Source of the DNA: CAZNKU01 sp045545235
GTDB lineage: Bacteria; Bacillota; Clostridia; Monoglobales; Firm-18
Assembly (NCBI GenBank): GCA_045545235.1
Contig: JAZQAN010000010.1
Span: 1-64,000, forward strand
DNA length: 64,000 bases
Direction of reading: 5' to 3'
The notes below the pieces were generated by a model. That model was given only the letters and a program-made list of their open reading frames with translations. It was not told the DNA's origin and did not search any database. Below, in pieces: positions 1 through 8,048 of this stretch. The first letter of the stretch is position 1. Each line of letters starts with the position of its first letter. Position numbers and translations under genes: made by a program.

Positions 1-332
1 CGTATAGAATGGTCATTTACTGCATTTTTGTATCCAATTCTGCTCAAAGACTCCATAACACTTTCACCAAATGTCAGGCGAATCGGCATACCCTTTGCAC
101 CACCTTCATCACCAAGTGATGCTCCCAATACAGAAAGAACAACTCCCCCCTGCAATTCTCTGCCGAAATCAAGTACAATATAACCGCCTTTTTTTACAGT
201 TATGCAATTAACATCATCAACAGATGTAACAACCATTACCTGACGTGGTGCATCTTTAAGCACAGCTTCAGAATTTATAACATTTTCTTCAGCCACAATT
301 CTTTTTGCAACAACATATTCTCTTTTTATCAT
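1..332 (-). CDS. GH78-like alpha-L-rhamnosidase, N-terminal part (runs off window)
   Basis: The reading frame starts with ATG at 332 and is still open at base 1, so only about 110 N-terminal residues are visible. The segment contains YIVLDFGRELQGG, then IRLTFGESVMESL and KNAVNDHSI. This succession (LDFGxElxGG, RxxFGES, NAxNDHxxR) is what I know from the N-terminal beta-sandwich region of family 78 alpha-L-rhamnosidases, which remove terminal rhamnose from plant polysaccharides. A Shine-Dalgarno (GAGGTG) lies at 341-346. There is no signal peptide, so a cytoplasmic enzyme is likely. It sits beside an AraC regulator and a GH20 enzyme. The catalytic barrel is outside the window, so the family call is moderate. 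Confidence 0.6.
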   Translation of the reverse strand, partial: MIKREYVVAKRIVAEENVINSEAVLKDAPRQVMVVTSVDDVNCITVKKGGYIVLDFGRELQGGVVLSVLGASLGDEGGAKGMPIRLTFGESVMESLSRIGYKNAVNDHSI

Positions 333-768
333 AGAATTTTCACCTCTAATAATAAAATAAACCAACCCACCCCTACAAACAAGGGAATAAGTTGTCTAAA
401 ACATAGGTATATTTTTTCTTTTTTAATTTCTTAAACTATGCATTGGTGCAAGTGACAAATCCACTATACCGAACATACAAACAACAAACCTGTCTACACG
501 TCATCCGAAATTAATACAAACCAGTTATCCTATAAACTTCAAAGTCAAATTAAATAACTGTAAAAAGTTTGTAATTAAATTCCACAATGATTCCGGAAAT
601 GATTCATATTTTTCGCACGATGACTATCGTTTGGGTAATATGAAATTATTTAAGTGGGTAAAATAATTTATGAGGCTTACTTTTAAAAAGGCTGAACGAT
701 TGATTTCGCTCACCCTTTATCGTAGAGGTAATTCACAAATCGCCCGTTTTTAAGGGCTTAGGTCTATC
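333..768. other. Intergenic region with decayed sequence
   Basis: This 436-base gap between the rhamnosidase start and the AraC gene has no gene of normal size. It contains the DUF711 relic described separately (423-500). The rest is AT-rich with no convincing ribosome binding site. A 27-codon frame at 670-753 (+) was seen but not accepted. Confidence 0.6.
423..500 (-). pseudogene. Relic of a PFL/DUF711 gene 3' end
   Basis: Read on the minus strand, 476-423 encodes MFGIVDLSLAPMHSLRN then TAA. The first part (FGIVDLSLAP) matches residues in the middle of the intact DUF711 protein at 3502-4863 (FGIVDLSLAPTPAIG). The last part (APMHSLRN) matches that protein's exact C-terminus. The two parts are joined at their shared Ala-Pro, so the relic looks like a copy with the intervening coding sequence deleted. 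Similarity continues weakly to about 500 (Asp-Arg codons conserved), where a stop interrupts the frame. The non-coding sequence just downstream of both stops also looks alike. Confidence 0.75.
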
Positions 769-1590
769 CTAAATATTTGGAAGATGCGATACATCTTCCC
801 TGCTTGTAACAGTGTCGGACATATCAGTATTTTTAATTTGACAATATAATTTAGATGGTGGCACTCCATATTCTTTTTTTACAACACGACTGAAATATTT
901 GACATCACAAAACCCCGACATTTCAGCTACCTCCTTTATAGAGTATTTTCCGGTTGAAAGGAGTTTTTCAGCATAAATCAAACGCTTCGATATTAAATAT
1001 TTGATAGGGCTCATATTAAATTTTCCAAAAAAAAGCTTACGAAAATATGTGTTGCTCATATGTGCCTTTGCAACTATTCCTTTTACTGAACACTCAACAG
1101 ATGTATAGTTTTTTTCCATGTATTCAACAGCATTATTAAACGCTTTCGTTGTTTCAATACGCAAAGAAGATGATTGCTGAAGCGATATATTTTCTAAAAT
1201 TTCACACATTACGGATAACGCAGAATAATAATACCCGTTTTCCTTTTTGTTCCAAATATCATAAAGTCTATGAAAAAGCATTGAAACTATATGAGAATTA
1301 TTTAATTGATAATTTTCCATTTTTGAAATCAGGTCAGATTTAAAATGTATGACCAATATTTCGTTTTTTCCCAGATATGTTGCCTTATAAGAGTAATTTG
1401 CTGGCATATAAAACACATCACCTATATTAGTGCTGGAGTTTAGATTACCATGTGAAAACGAAGCACTACCGCAGAGACGAAATGCCAATGCGTGGTATGG
1501 TCTTGCTGCTACACTTACGGATGCAATATCCCATGACATAAACCGAACTTCACTGATTTTAATGCTAATATTCTCATTTATAATAGACAT
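769..1590 (-). CDS. AraC-family transcriptional regulator
   Basis: Protein of 273 aa. The N-terminal half looks like a cupin-type sugar-sensing domain (residues about 10-140). The C-terminal 100 residues form the double helix-turn-helix AraC domain, with VKGIVAKAHMSNTYFRKLFFGKFNMSPIKYLI and a second helix pair ending SGFCDVKYFSRVVKKEYGVPPSKL. I chose the ATG at 1590 because GGGGGG at 1600-1605 is correctly spaced for it; the upstream in-frame ATG at 1599 has no room for a ribosome binding site. It is divergent from the GH20 gene at 1741 with promoters back to back, so it probably controls that gene and itself in response to a sugar. Confidence 0.85.
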   Translation of the reverse strand: MSIINENISIKISEVRFMSWDIASVSVAARPYHALAFRLCGSASFSHGNLNSSTNIGDVFYMPANYSYKATYLGKNEILVIHFKSDLISKMENYQLNNSHIVSMLFHRLYDIWNKKENGYYYSALSVMCEILENISLQQSSSLRIETTKAFNNAVEYMEKNYTSVECSVKGIVAKAHMSNTYFRKLFFGKFNMSPIKYLISKRLIYAEKLLSTGKYSIKEVAEMSGFCDVKYFSRVVKKEYGVPPSKLYCQIKNTDMSDTVTSREDVSHLPNI

Positions 1591-1613
1591 ATAGTTCATC
1601 CCCCCGTCAGTGC

Positions 1614-1642
1614 ATTATATCATAATATTTGATAAAAGTAAA
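1614..1642 (-). promoter_or_regulatory. Promoter for the AraC-type regulator
   Basis: On the minus strand, -35 TTTACT (1642-1637), a 17-base spacer ending in an extended TG, and -10 TATAAT (1619-1614). It reads toward the regulator start at 1590. Confidence 0.6.
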
Positions 1643-1678
1643 GTTATAAAAAATCCACTTTTTGTGTTGATTAAACGG

Positions 1679-1707
1679 TTGCACATTACATTAATATATA
1701 ATAAAAT
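1679..1707 (+). promoter_or_regulatory. Promoter for the GH20 gene
   Basis: -35 TTGCAC (1679-1684), 17-base spacer, -10 TAAAAT (1702-1707). It is divergent from the regulator promoter at 1614-1642; only 36 bases separate the two -35 boxes, so a regulator bound between them could affect both. Confidence 0.55.
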
Positions 1708-1740
1708 AGCCATATATAGCAACGAAAGAGGTGCCCATAT

Positions 1741-3084
1741 ATGAGTTATGTTTTAGAAACTACGCCAACAATAAATATGCCGACAAATGTCAATAACTCT
1801 GTAATAGAAGAGCTTTTGCAAAATTATACATACGGTGCAAAATGGAATATTATGTATAACTTGAACAACTGTATTACTATAGGAAATTATAAGGAATCAA
1901 ATCGCGGGAATGCGGAGTATGTTATAAATGTTACCGATAATGGAGTATATGTAGAAGGCTACGATTATTCCTCAACATTGCGCGGTTTTTTGGCACTTCT
2001 GGAAAAAATCAAATATTCTGCAGAAGACGATTTTTTTTACATTGAAAACTGCTGCATAACCGAAAAACCGTTAATTGATTTCAGATGTGTTCATTTATGT
2101 ATATTCCCCGAAACAAAGCTTGATTTTTTAAAAAGGTGTGTACGTTCCTGTGCAATCGCAAAATTTTCACATATAATATTTGAATTTTGGGGTATGTTGA
2201 AGTTTGATTGTATGAAAGAATTATCGTGGCCGTTTGCATATAGCAAGGAAGAAATAAAAAATATTGTAAGTGAAGCAAATACTTTAGGTGTAGAAATTAT
2301 ACCTATGTTTAATCATCTCGGGCATGCTTCAGCGTGCCGTGAAATCAATGGAAAACACGTTGTTTTAGATCAGAATCCACGCTATGAATATATGTTTAAC
2401 TCATACGGATGGATTTGGGATTTTAAAAGAGATGATGTATACGAATTACTTAGCAAAATCCGCGATGAACTGATAGAAGTTTGTGGAGAAGGAAGTTATT
2501 TTCATATCGGATGTGACGAAGCATATTCTGTCGGAAGAAACATAGGAGAAGCCCTGAAAATGGCGGAATATCTAAATAGAATTTCCAATGACCTGCAATC
2601 AAAAGGGCGCCGTACAATAATGTGGCACGATATGTTACTTTCCAAAGAAGAATTTGAAGGATATGTTGCAAACTCAAGCCCTGAAATATCTGATATACTT
2701 ATTCAAAATATAGATAAAAACATTATAATTGCAGACTGGCAATATTCATGCCATAACAAAACTTGGAGAACATCACAAAAGTTCAAAGAAAATGGCTTTG
2801 ATGTAGTTTGCTGTCCGTGGGATAATAGAAAAAACATAACAGAAGCAGTAGATACTGTCACCACAAATGAGCTTTTCGGTATTATTCACACAACATGGCA
2901 CACTCTGTTTCACGGATTCCGGGAAATGATTTATGCCGGTGTTATTTCTTATGGCACAAGCAAAGAAAGTCTTAATGACATACGTAGATTTTATTGTGCT
3001 TCAGTAGCAAGAAAGGCATTGCCGACATACGGTGAATACGAAAAATGCGGTTGGTCAGAAAAAATGACCGGTGCGGGATTATGA
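1741..3084 (+). CDS. GH20-type beta-N-acetylhexosaminidase-like glycosidase
   Basis: Protein of 447 aa without signal peptide, so probably cytoplasmic. Residues about 1-105 resemble the alpha/beta domain that precedes GH20 barrels. Residues 110-420 look like the catalytic TIM barrel, with HIGCDEAYS placing the paired acids at Asp259-Glu260, as in the HxGxDE motif. In GH20 the Glu is the acid/base and the Asp orients the substrate acetamido group, so the expected activity is release of terminal HexNAc. Conserved Trp residues (WHDMLL, ADWQY, HTTWHT) fit the aromatic pocket. AAAGAGGTG precedes the ATG. The enzyme is short for the family, and substrate cannot be read from sequence. Confidence 0.75.
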   Translation: MSYVLETTPTINMPTNVNNSVIEELLQNYTYGAKWNIMYNLNNCITIGNYKESNRGNAEYVINVTDNGVYVEGYDYSSTLRGFLALLEKIKYSAEDDFFYIENCCITEKPLIDFRCVHLCIFPETKLDFLKRCVRSCAIAKFSHIIFEFWGMLKFDCMKELSWPFAYSKEEIKNIVSEANTLGVEIIPMFNHLGHASACREINGKHVVLDQNPRYEYMFNSYGWIWDFKRDDVYELLSKIRDELIEVCGEGSYFHIGCDEAYSVGRNIGEALKMAEYLNRISNDLQSKGRRTIMWHDMLLSKEEFEGYVANSSPEISDILIQNIDKNIIIADWQYSCHNKTWRTSQKFKENGFDVVCCPWDNRKNITEAVDTVTTNELFGIIHTTWHTLFHGFREMIYAGVISYGTSKESLNDIRRFYCASVARKALPTYGEYEKCGWSEKMTGAGL

Positions 3085-3149
3085 TGTGGATTTTATAAGC
3101 GATTTTTGCAAGTATGCGTACCGTCGGGCAGTCTACATTCACAAAAATT

Positions 3150-3468
3150 GCATCAATAAACAAAAAACAGGCGGTTCAATGTACATTAATACTGATATGC
3201 TGTTTTTTCAGGCGTTTTAATGGGAGCTGGGAATTATTTGTCTTTAGTACTTTCTTCAAAAGTAAATACAACTGTTTTATTCCCGATTATATCAGTATTT
3301 TCAATGATTTGCAGTGTAATTGTCTCAAAATTATATTTCAAAGATAAATTCAATGGTATGCAGTTGACAGGAATCGGTTTGGGAGTATTTCTGTTTTGCT
3401 CATCAAATAGCAAAAGCGTATTTTGCAGCAAAAAATTGCAAAACACGCTTTTTATATTATATTCTTAA
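3150..3468 (+). pseudogene. Broken DMT/EamA-type transporter (C-terminal remnant)
   Basis: The frame from 3220 encodes MGAGNYLSLVLSS, two hydrophobic helices (LFPIISVFSMICSVIVSKLYF and the helix around LTGIGLGVFLF). This pattern is typical of the last helices of drug/metabolite transporters: a charged KDKFNGMQLTGIGLG loop sits before the final helix. Just upstream, in another frame, is NKKQAVQCTLILICCFF. The two frames can be joined by a one-base slip in the T-run at 3203-3208. The N-terminal two-thirds of a normal 300-residue transporter is absent. The tail of the frame runs into a terminator hairpin. It is therefore a truncated, frameshifted remnant. Confidence 0.6.
3414..3454. terminator. 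Hairpin terminator after DMT remnant / DUF711 gene
   Basis: GCGTaTTTTGCA at 3416-3427 pairs with TGCAAAAcACGC at 3437-3448, followed on the plus strand by TTTTT. It lies between oppositely oriented units and may serve both. Confidence 0.65.
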
Positions 3469-3501
3469 CAGTATGAAGAGGTGAGTTGTATGATATATTT
3501 T

Positions 3502-4863
3502 TTAATTTCTCAGACTATGCATAGGAGCAGGAATTCTGCCGCCTCTTTTTACAAAGTCACAGCTTCCGTAACAGTTAACAGGCATAACGGGAGCAGTACC
3601 AAGAAGTCCGCCAAATTCCACCATATCCCCAACCTTACAGCCGGGAGCAGGGATAATACGAACTGCTGTTGTTTTGCAGTTTATCATACCTATTGCCGCT
3701 TCATCCGCAATAATTGCAGAAATAGTTTCTGCAGATGTATCACCGGGAACAGCTATCATATCAAGACCTACCGAGCATACGCAGGTCATAGCCTCTAATT
3801 TTTCAAGTGTTAAGCAACCACATGATGCCGCATCTATCATACCTGCATCTTCCGAAACAGGGATAAACGCACCACTTAAGCCACCAACGTGAGATGATGC
3901 CATAACACCGCCTTTTTTAACTGCATCATTAAGAAGCGCAAGTGCCGCCGTAGTACCGTGAGTACCGCATTTTTCTATACCCATTTCCTCAAGTATATGA
4001 GCAACACTATCGCCAATTGCAGGTGTAGGTGCAAGTGACAAGTCCACAATACCAAATGGTACATTAAGCCTGTCAGATGCCTCACGGGCAACAAGCTGAC
4101 CCATACGGGTAATTTTAAACGCCGTTTTCTTTATTGTATCTGCAACTACGCTGAAATCTTCACCGCGTACAGTTTCAAGTGCCTTTTTAACAACGCCGGG
4201 TCCTGATACACCCACGTTTATAACGCGGTCTGCCTCGCCAACACCGTGGAAAGCACCTGCCATAAACGGATTATCCTCAACTGCATTACAGAAAACAACC
4301 AATTTAGCACAACCAAAGCCCTTTGTATCCTTTGTAAGCTCTGCAGTTTTCTTGATTATTTTGCCCATTTCATAAACAGCATCCATGTCTATACCTGCTT
4401 TTGTAGACCCTACATTAACAGAAGAACAAACTCTTTCAGTTTCTGCAAGTGCCTGAGGAATAGACTGAATAAGCTTTTTATCACCGGGTGTGTAACCCTT
4501 TTGTACCAAAGCAGAAAAACCGCCTATGAAATTAACGCCTGTTGTTTTTGCAGCTCTGTCTAATGTTTTTGCAATTTCAACATAGTTATCCGCATTTTTA
4601 CACGCACCGCCAACCAACGAAACAGGTGTAACGGAAATACGTTTGTTTATAATGGGAATACCATATTTGTGCTCTATATCTTCACCTGTTGAAACAAGGT
4701 GCTGGGCACTTTTTGTTATTTTATCATAAATGTTATCACACAGCTTATTTATATCACTGTCTATACAGTCCATAAGGGAAATACCCATTGTAATTGTACG
4801 GATATCAAGATTTTCCTCACTGATCATCTTGATAGTTTCCATAATTTCATTGTAATTAATCAT
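3502..4863 (-). CDS. PFL family protein (DUF711/UPF0210)
   Basis: Protein of 453 aa, full length for the DUF711/UPF0210 family, whose members are cytosolic and of uncertain biochemical function. Seen features include the N-terminal ETIKMISEENLDIRTITMGISL, VGGFSALVQKGYTPGD, GVSGPGVVKKALE, VPFGIVDLSLAPTPAIGDSVA and the C-terminal GGRIPAPMHSLRN. It is the last gene of the hom-thrB-lysC-rlmB-ACT unit and lies 11 bases after the ACT gene. That close pairing with a UPF0237 ACT protein is, to my knowledge, widespread in Firmicutes and suggests a shared role. Gene-family identity is firm; function is not. A relic of a second copy lies at 423-500. Confidence 0.85.
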   Translation of the reverse strand: MINYNEIMETIKMISEENLDIRTITMGISLMDCIDSDINKLCDNIYDKITKSAQHLVSTGEDIEHKYGIPIINKRISVTPVSLVGGACKNADNYVEIAKTLDRAAKTTGVNFIGGFSALVQKGYTPGDKKLIQSIPQALAETERVCSSVNVGSTKAGIDMDAVYEMGKIIKKTAELTKDTKGFGCAKLVVFCNAVEDNPFMAGAFHGVGEADRVINVGVSGPGVVKKALETVRGEDFSVVADTIKKTAFKITRMGQLVAREASDRLNVPFGIVDLSLAPTPAIGDSVAHILEEMGIEKCGTHGTTAALALLNDAVKKGGVMASSHVGGLSGAFIPVSEDAGMIDAASCGCLTLEKLEAMTCVCSVGLDMIAVPGDTSAETISAIIADEAAIGMINCKTTAVRIIPAPGCKVGDMVEFGGLLGTAPVMPVNCYGSCDFVKRGGRIPAPMHSLRN

Positions 4864-4874
4864 AGCGGTATCTC

Positions 4875-5144
4875 CTAAATCTTATGCATGGAATTAAATA
4901 TATCTTCATGCTGGCATCTGATTTCCAAACCCATATCCTTGCCTAAATCCGCAAGTTTATCTACAAGGTCTGTAAATTTTATATTTACATTTGCAACATC
5001 TGTAATCATAACCATTGTAAAAATATCCTGCATAATAGTTTGCGTAATATCTAAAATATTTACGTTACTTTCTGAAAGTAGTGCAGAAACTCTTGCAATA
5101 ATACCAACTTTATCGTGACCGATTACTGTAATAACTGCTTTCAT
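4875..5144 (-). CDS. ACT domain protein (UPF0237)
   Basis: Protein of 89 aa consisting of a single ACT domain: AVITVIGHDKVGIIARVSALLSESNVNILDITQTIM, then a second beta-alpha-beta half. ACT domains bind amino acids or related small ligands and usually act as dimeric sensors. The gene is preceded by AAAAGGGG and lies between rlmB and the DUF711 gene. Its position in an aspartate-family operon makes an amino-acid ligand plausible, but this is inference. Confidence 0.85.
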   Translation of the reverse strand: MKAVITVIGHDKVGIIARVSALLSESNVNILDITQTIMQDIFTMVMITDVANVNIKFTDLVDKLADLGKDMGLEIRCQHEDIFNSMHKI

Positions 5145-5158
5145 TATATTAACCCCTT

Positions 5159-5887
5159 TTAACCTCTTTGTCTTAAAGCCTCGTACATAATTACTCCTGC
5201 CGCAACAGAAGCATTAAGTGAATTGATTTCGCCCTTCATAGGTATGCTTATTAAAAAGTCACATTTTTCGGCAACAATACGGCTTACTCCGCTTCCCTCA
5301 CTGCCTATAACAATGCCTATACCGCCTTTGTAGTCAACTTCCGTATAGTCTTGTTTTGCATCCTGATGAGTAGCAAAAAACCACACACCCTTTTCTTTAA
5401 GGGCATCAATTGTCTGCGCAAGGTTTGTAACCCTTGCAACGGGAGTATACTCCATAGCACCTGCAGAAGTTTTTGCCACTACACTGCTAAGACCAACACT
5501 TCTTCGTTTTGGTATTATAACGCCATGCGCACCTACTGCATTTGCAGTACGAAGAATTGACCCAAGATTGTGAGGATCGGTAATTTCATCCAATATAATT
5601 ATAAACGGACTTTCGCCCTTATCCTCAGCGAGCTTTAAAATATCTTCAACAGTAGCATAGCTATGTGCGGCAACAAGGGCAATAACCCCCTGATGTGCAC
5701 CTGTATCGGAAAGTTCATCAAGCTTAGACTTAACAACCTCCTGCACTACTATGCCACGTTCCTTTGCCATAGCAACTATTTTTTTGATACTTCCTTCCTT
5801 TGCGGAAACAAGTAATTTATCAATTTCACGGCCTGACTTTATAGCCTCCGTAACCGGATTTCTACCCTCTATCTTATCTTGATTCAT
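5159..5887 (-). CDS. rlmB: 23S rRNA (guanosine-2'-O-)-methyltransferase RlmB
   Basis: Protein of 242 aa of the SpoU/TrmH class, expected to 2'-O-methylate G2251 of 23S rRNA using SAM. The N-terminal substrate-binding domain begins IEGRNPVTEAI. The knotted SPOUT domain has ILDEITDPHNLGSILRTANAVGAHGVIIPKRRS, VIGSEGSGVS and ISIPMKGEINSLNASVAAGVIMYEALRQ, which are the three family motifs. The start at 5887 overlaps the end of lysC by 14 bases, so the two are probably translationally coupled. Confidence 0.9.
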   Translation of the reverse strand: MNQDKIEGRNPVTEAIKSGREIDKLLVSAKEGSIKKIVAMAKERGIVVQEVVKSKLDELSDTGAHQGVIALVAAHSYATVEDILKLAEDKGESPFIIILDEITDPHNLGSILRTANAVGAHGVIIPKRRSVGLSSVVAKTSAGAMEYTPVARVTNLAQTIDALKEKGVWFFATHQDAKQDYTEVDYKGGIGIVIGSEGSGVSRIVAEKCDFLISIPMKGEINSLNASVAAGVIMYEALRQRG

Positions 5888-7091
5888 GGTTCATAAACTT
5901 AGCATGAATTGCACGAACTGCATTTTCAGCGTCAATCTGGTCAATAAGTACAGAAACCTTTGTTTCAGATGTAGAAATCATATTTATGTTGATGTGAGCT
6001 TCATAAAGAGCCTCAAACATTTTTGCAGCAACACCCGGTGTGCTTATCATACCTGCACCAACAATAGAAACCTTTGAAATTTCCTTGTTGAATTCAACAG
6101 ATTCAGCACCAATAGTTTCAAGATTATCGTTAATAACCTTAACAGCATCTTCAAGCTGTTTTTCAGCAACTGTGAAAGAAATGTCCTTTGTGTCATTTCT
6201 GCCGATTGACTGCAAAATAACATCAACGTTAACATTTGCTTTTGCAAGCAATGAAAATACCTTAAATGCTTTGCCCGGTGTGTTGTCTATACCTACTATT
6301 GAAATACGTGCAACATCATTATCTCTTGTTACACCTCTTACCATCATTTTTTCCACGTTTTTTACCTCCTTAACGACTGTTCCGTCTACTCTTTGGAAAC
6401 TTGATTTTACTTCAAGTTTTACATTATATTTAAGTGCAAGCTCTACTGAACGGTTATGAAGTACATTCGCACCAAGGCTTGCAAGTTCCAACATTTCGTC
6501 ATAAGAAACGTCTGTAAGCTTCTTTGCATCAGGTACTATTCTTGGGTCTGCAGTATAAACGCCATCAACATCTGTATAAATTTCACATTTGTCAGCATGA
6601 AGTGCTGCAGCCAAAGCAACAGCTGTTGTGTCACTTCCTCCACGTCCAAGAGTTGTAATATCGTCATATTTATTGATACCCTGAAAACCTGCTACAATAA
6701 CAATACGCTTTGCATCAAGTTCACGTTCAATACGTTCAGTATCAATTGTAGTTATTCTTGCATCGCTGTAATTACTTGTTGTTTTAATTCCGGCCTGCCA
6801 ACCTGTAAGAGAAACAACAGGATATCCAAGCTTTTCAATTGCCATAGCAAGCAAGGACATAGAAATTTGTTCACCTGCTGACAAAAGCACGTCCATTTCT
6901 CTTTTGGAAGGTGTTCCATTTATTTCAGCTGCCTTTTCCAAAAAGTCGTCTGTTGTATCACCCTGAGCAGAAACAACTACTACAACGGAATTTCCTTCCT
7001 TGTAGGTATCTGTTACACGTCCGGCAACGTTTTCAACCTTCTGTGCGTCTGCAACAGAACTTCCTCCAAACTTTTGTACAATTAAACTCAT
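5874..7091 (-). CDS. lysC: Aspartate kinase
   Basis: Protein of 405 aa that phosphorylates aspartate, the first step to lysine, threonine and methionine. The kinase domain opens with VQKFGGSSVAD and contains GRGGSDTTAVALAAAL. Two ACT domains follow (residues about 265-400, including VSIVGAGMISTPGVAAKMFEAL and SETKVSVLID), as in lysine- and/or threonine-inhibited enzymes. It is downstream of thrB and overlaps rlmB. The ribosome binding site GGGAGA precedes the ATG. Confidence 0.93.
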   Translation of the reverse strand: MSLIVQKFGGSSVADAQKVENVAGRVTDTYKEGNSVVVVVSAQGDTTDDFLEKAAEINGTPSKREMDVLLSAGEQISMSLLAMAIEKLGYPVVSLTGWQAGIKTTSNYSDARITTIDTERIERELDAKRIVIVAGFQGINKYDDITTLGRGGSDTTAVALAAALHADKCEIYTDVDGVYTADPRIVPDAKKLTDVSYDEMLELASLGANVLHNRSVELALKYNVKLEVKSSFQRVDGTVVKEVKNVEKMMVRGVTRDNDVARISIVGIDNTPGKAFKVFSLLAKANVNVDVILQSIGRNDTKDISFTVAEKQLEDAVKVINDNLETIGAESVEFNKEISKVSIVGAGMISTPGVAAKMFEALYEAHININMISTSETKVSVLIDQIDAENAVRAIHAKFMNHESR

Positions 7092-7122
7092 TTATATCTC
7101 TCCCTCATAATATTTCAGCACA

Positions 7123-8022
7123 CTACACCTCAATAACCGCACCCTCATTATCCACAGGTACAAATTCAAATTGCCAGTTTCTGAAATTATTTGTTATATA
7201 TTTATTCATTTGTTCAAAAAATTGTTCTTCATTTTCTTTTTTCACAATTGAAACCAATGTGGAACCCGACCCGCTTATATAAGTCCCGATAGCTCCGCAT
7301 TTTTCAGCCTCATAGAAAATTTTGGAAGAACCTCCTATTAATCTCTTACGATAATACTGATGCATTCTGTCCTGAAGAGCAGTTGACAAAAGGTCATAAT
7401 TTTCCGTAAGCATTGCACTTGTAAGCATTGCTGCACGCCCTATGTTATAGCTTGCATCGCGGTAGCTTAAAAGTTCAGGCAATGCCGCACGGGCAACCTT
7501 TGTACGCAAAGAAAAATTTGGAATATATACTGCAAAAGAAAGTTTTTCGTTACTAACAGGAAAATTAAGGTACTTTATACCTTTATTTTTTACCGCCACA
7601 GCCATACCACCTGTCACCGCAGGGGTAACATTGTCAGGATGCCCTTCAAGATAAGATGCAAGATTAATTACATCCTGTTCAGCCATATTGCCGTTTCCTA
7701 TTTTATTGGCGGCAATAATACCACCTACAATACAGGCACTGCTGCTGCCCATACCCCTTGTTACGGGAATATTGTTAGTCTGTACAATATGAAGCCCCTT
7801 TGGCTTATAGCCTATACGCTCAAAGGTAGCCATCATTGCCCTGTAAACAAGGTTACGTTCATTAAGCGGAATATACTTCGCACTTTCATCGGTAACCTCA
7901 ATATTAAGACCGTTGTCAGTTTCTTCTGCACTTACTGTGTTATAAAGCTGCAGCGCAACACCGACACTGTCAAAACCACTGCCCATATTCGCACTTGTCG
8001 CAGGAACTTTTACCGTTACCAC
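7123..8022 (-). CDS. thrB: Homoserine kinase
   Basis: Protein of 299 aa of the GHMP kinase family, making O-phosphohomoserine from homoserine. Visible motifs are VKVPATSANMGSGFDSVGVAL at the N-terminus, the ATP-binding IPVTRGMGSSSACIVGGI loop near residue 90, and the C-terminal GTYISGSGSTLVSI. GTG is the start codon, preceded by GGAGG at good spacing. It lies between hom and lysC. No threonine synthase (thrC) is present in the window, so the last step must be encoded elsewhere. Confidence 0.93.
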   Translation of the reverse strand: MVTVKVPATSANMGSGFDSVGVALQLYNTVSAEETDNGLNIEVTDESAKYIPLNERNLVYRAMMATFERIGYKPKGLHIVQTNNIPVTRGMGSSSACIVGGIIAANKIGNGNMAEQDVINLASYLEGHPDNVTPAVTGGMAVAVKNKGIKYLNFPVSNEKLSFAVYIPNFSLRTKVARAALPELLSYRDASYNIGRAAMLTSAMLTENYDLLSTALQDRMHQYYRKRLIGGSSKIFYEAEKCGAIGTYISGSGSTLVSIVKKENEEQFFEQMNKYITNNFRNWQFEFVPVDNEGAVIEV

Positions 8023-8048
8023 AGCTTTACCTCCACTAAAAAAATTAA

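Noticed and set aside
670..753. 27-codon frame on the plus strand (MRLTFKKAERLI...)
   Set aside because: No convincing ribosome binding site, no recognised family, and it lies in a decayed intergenic stretch.
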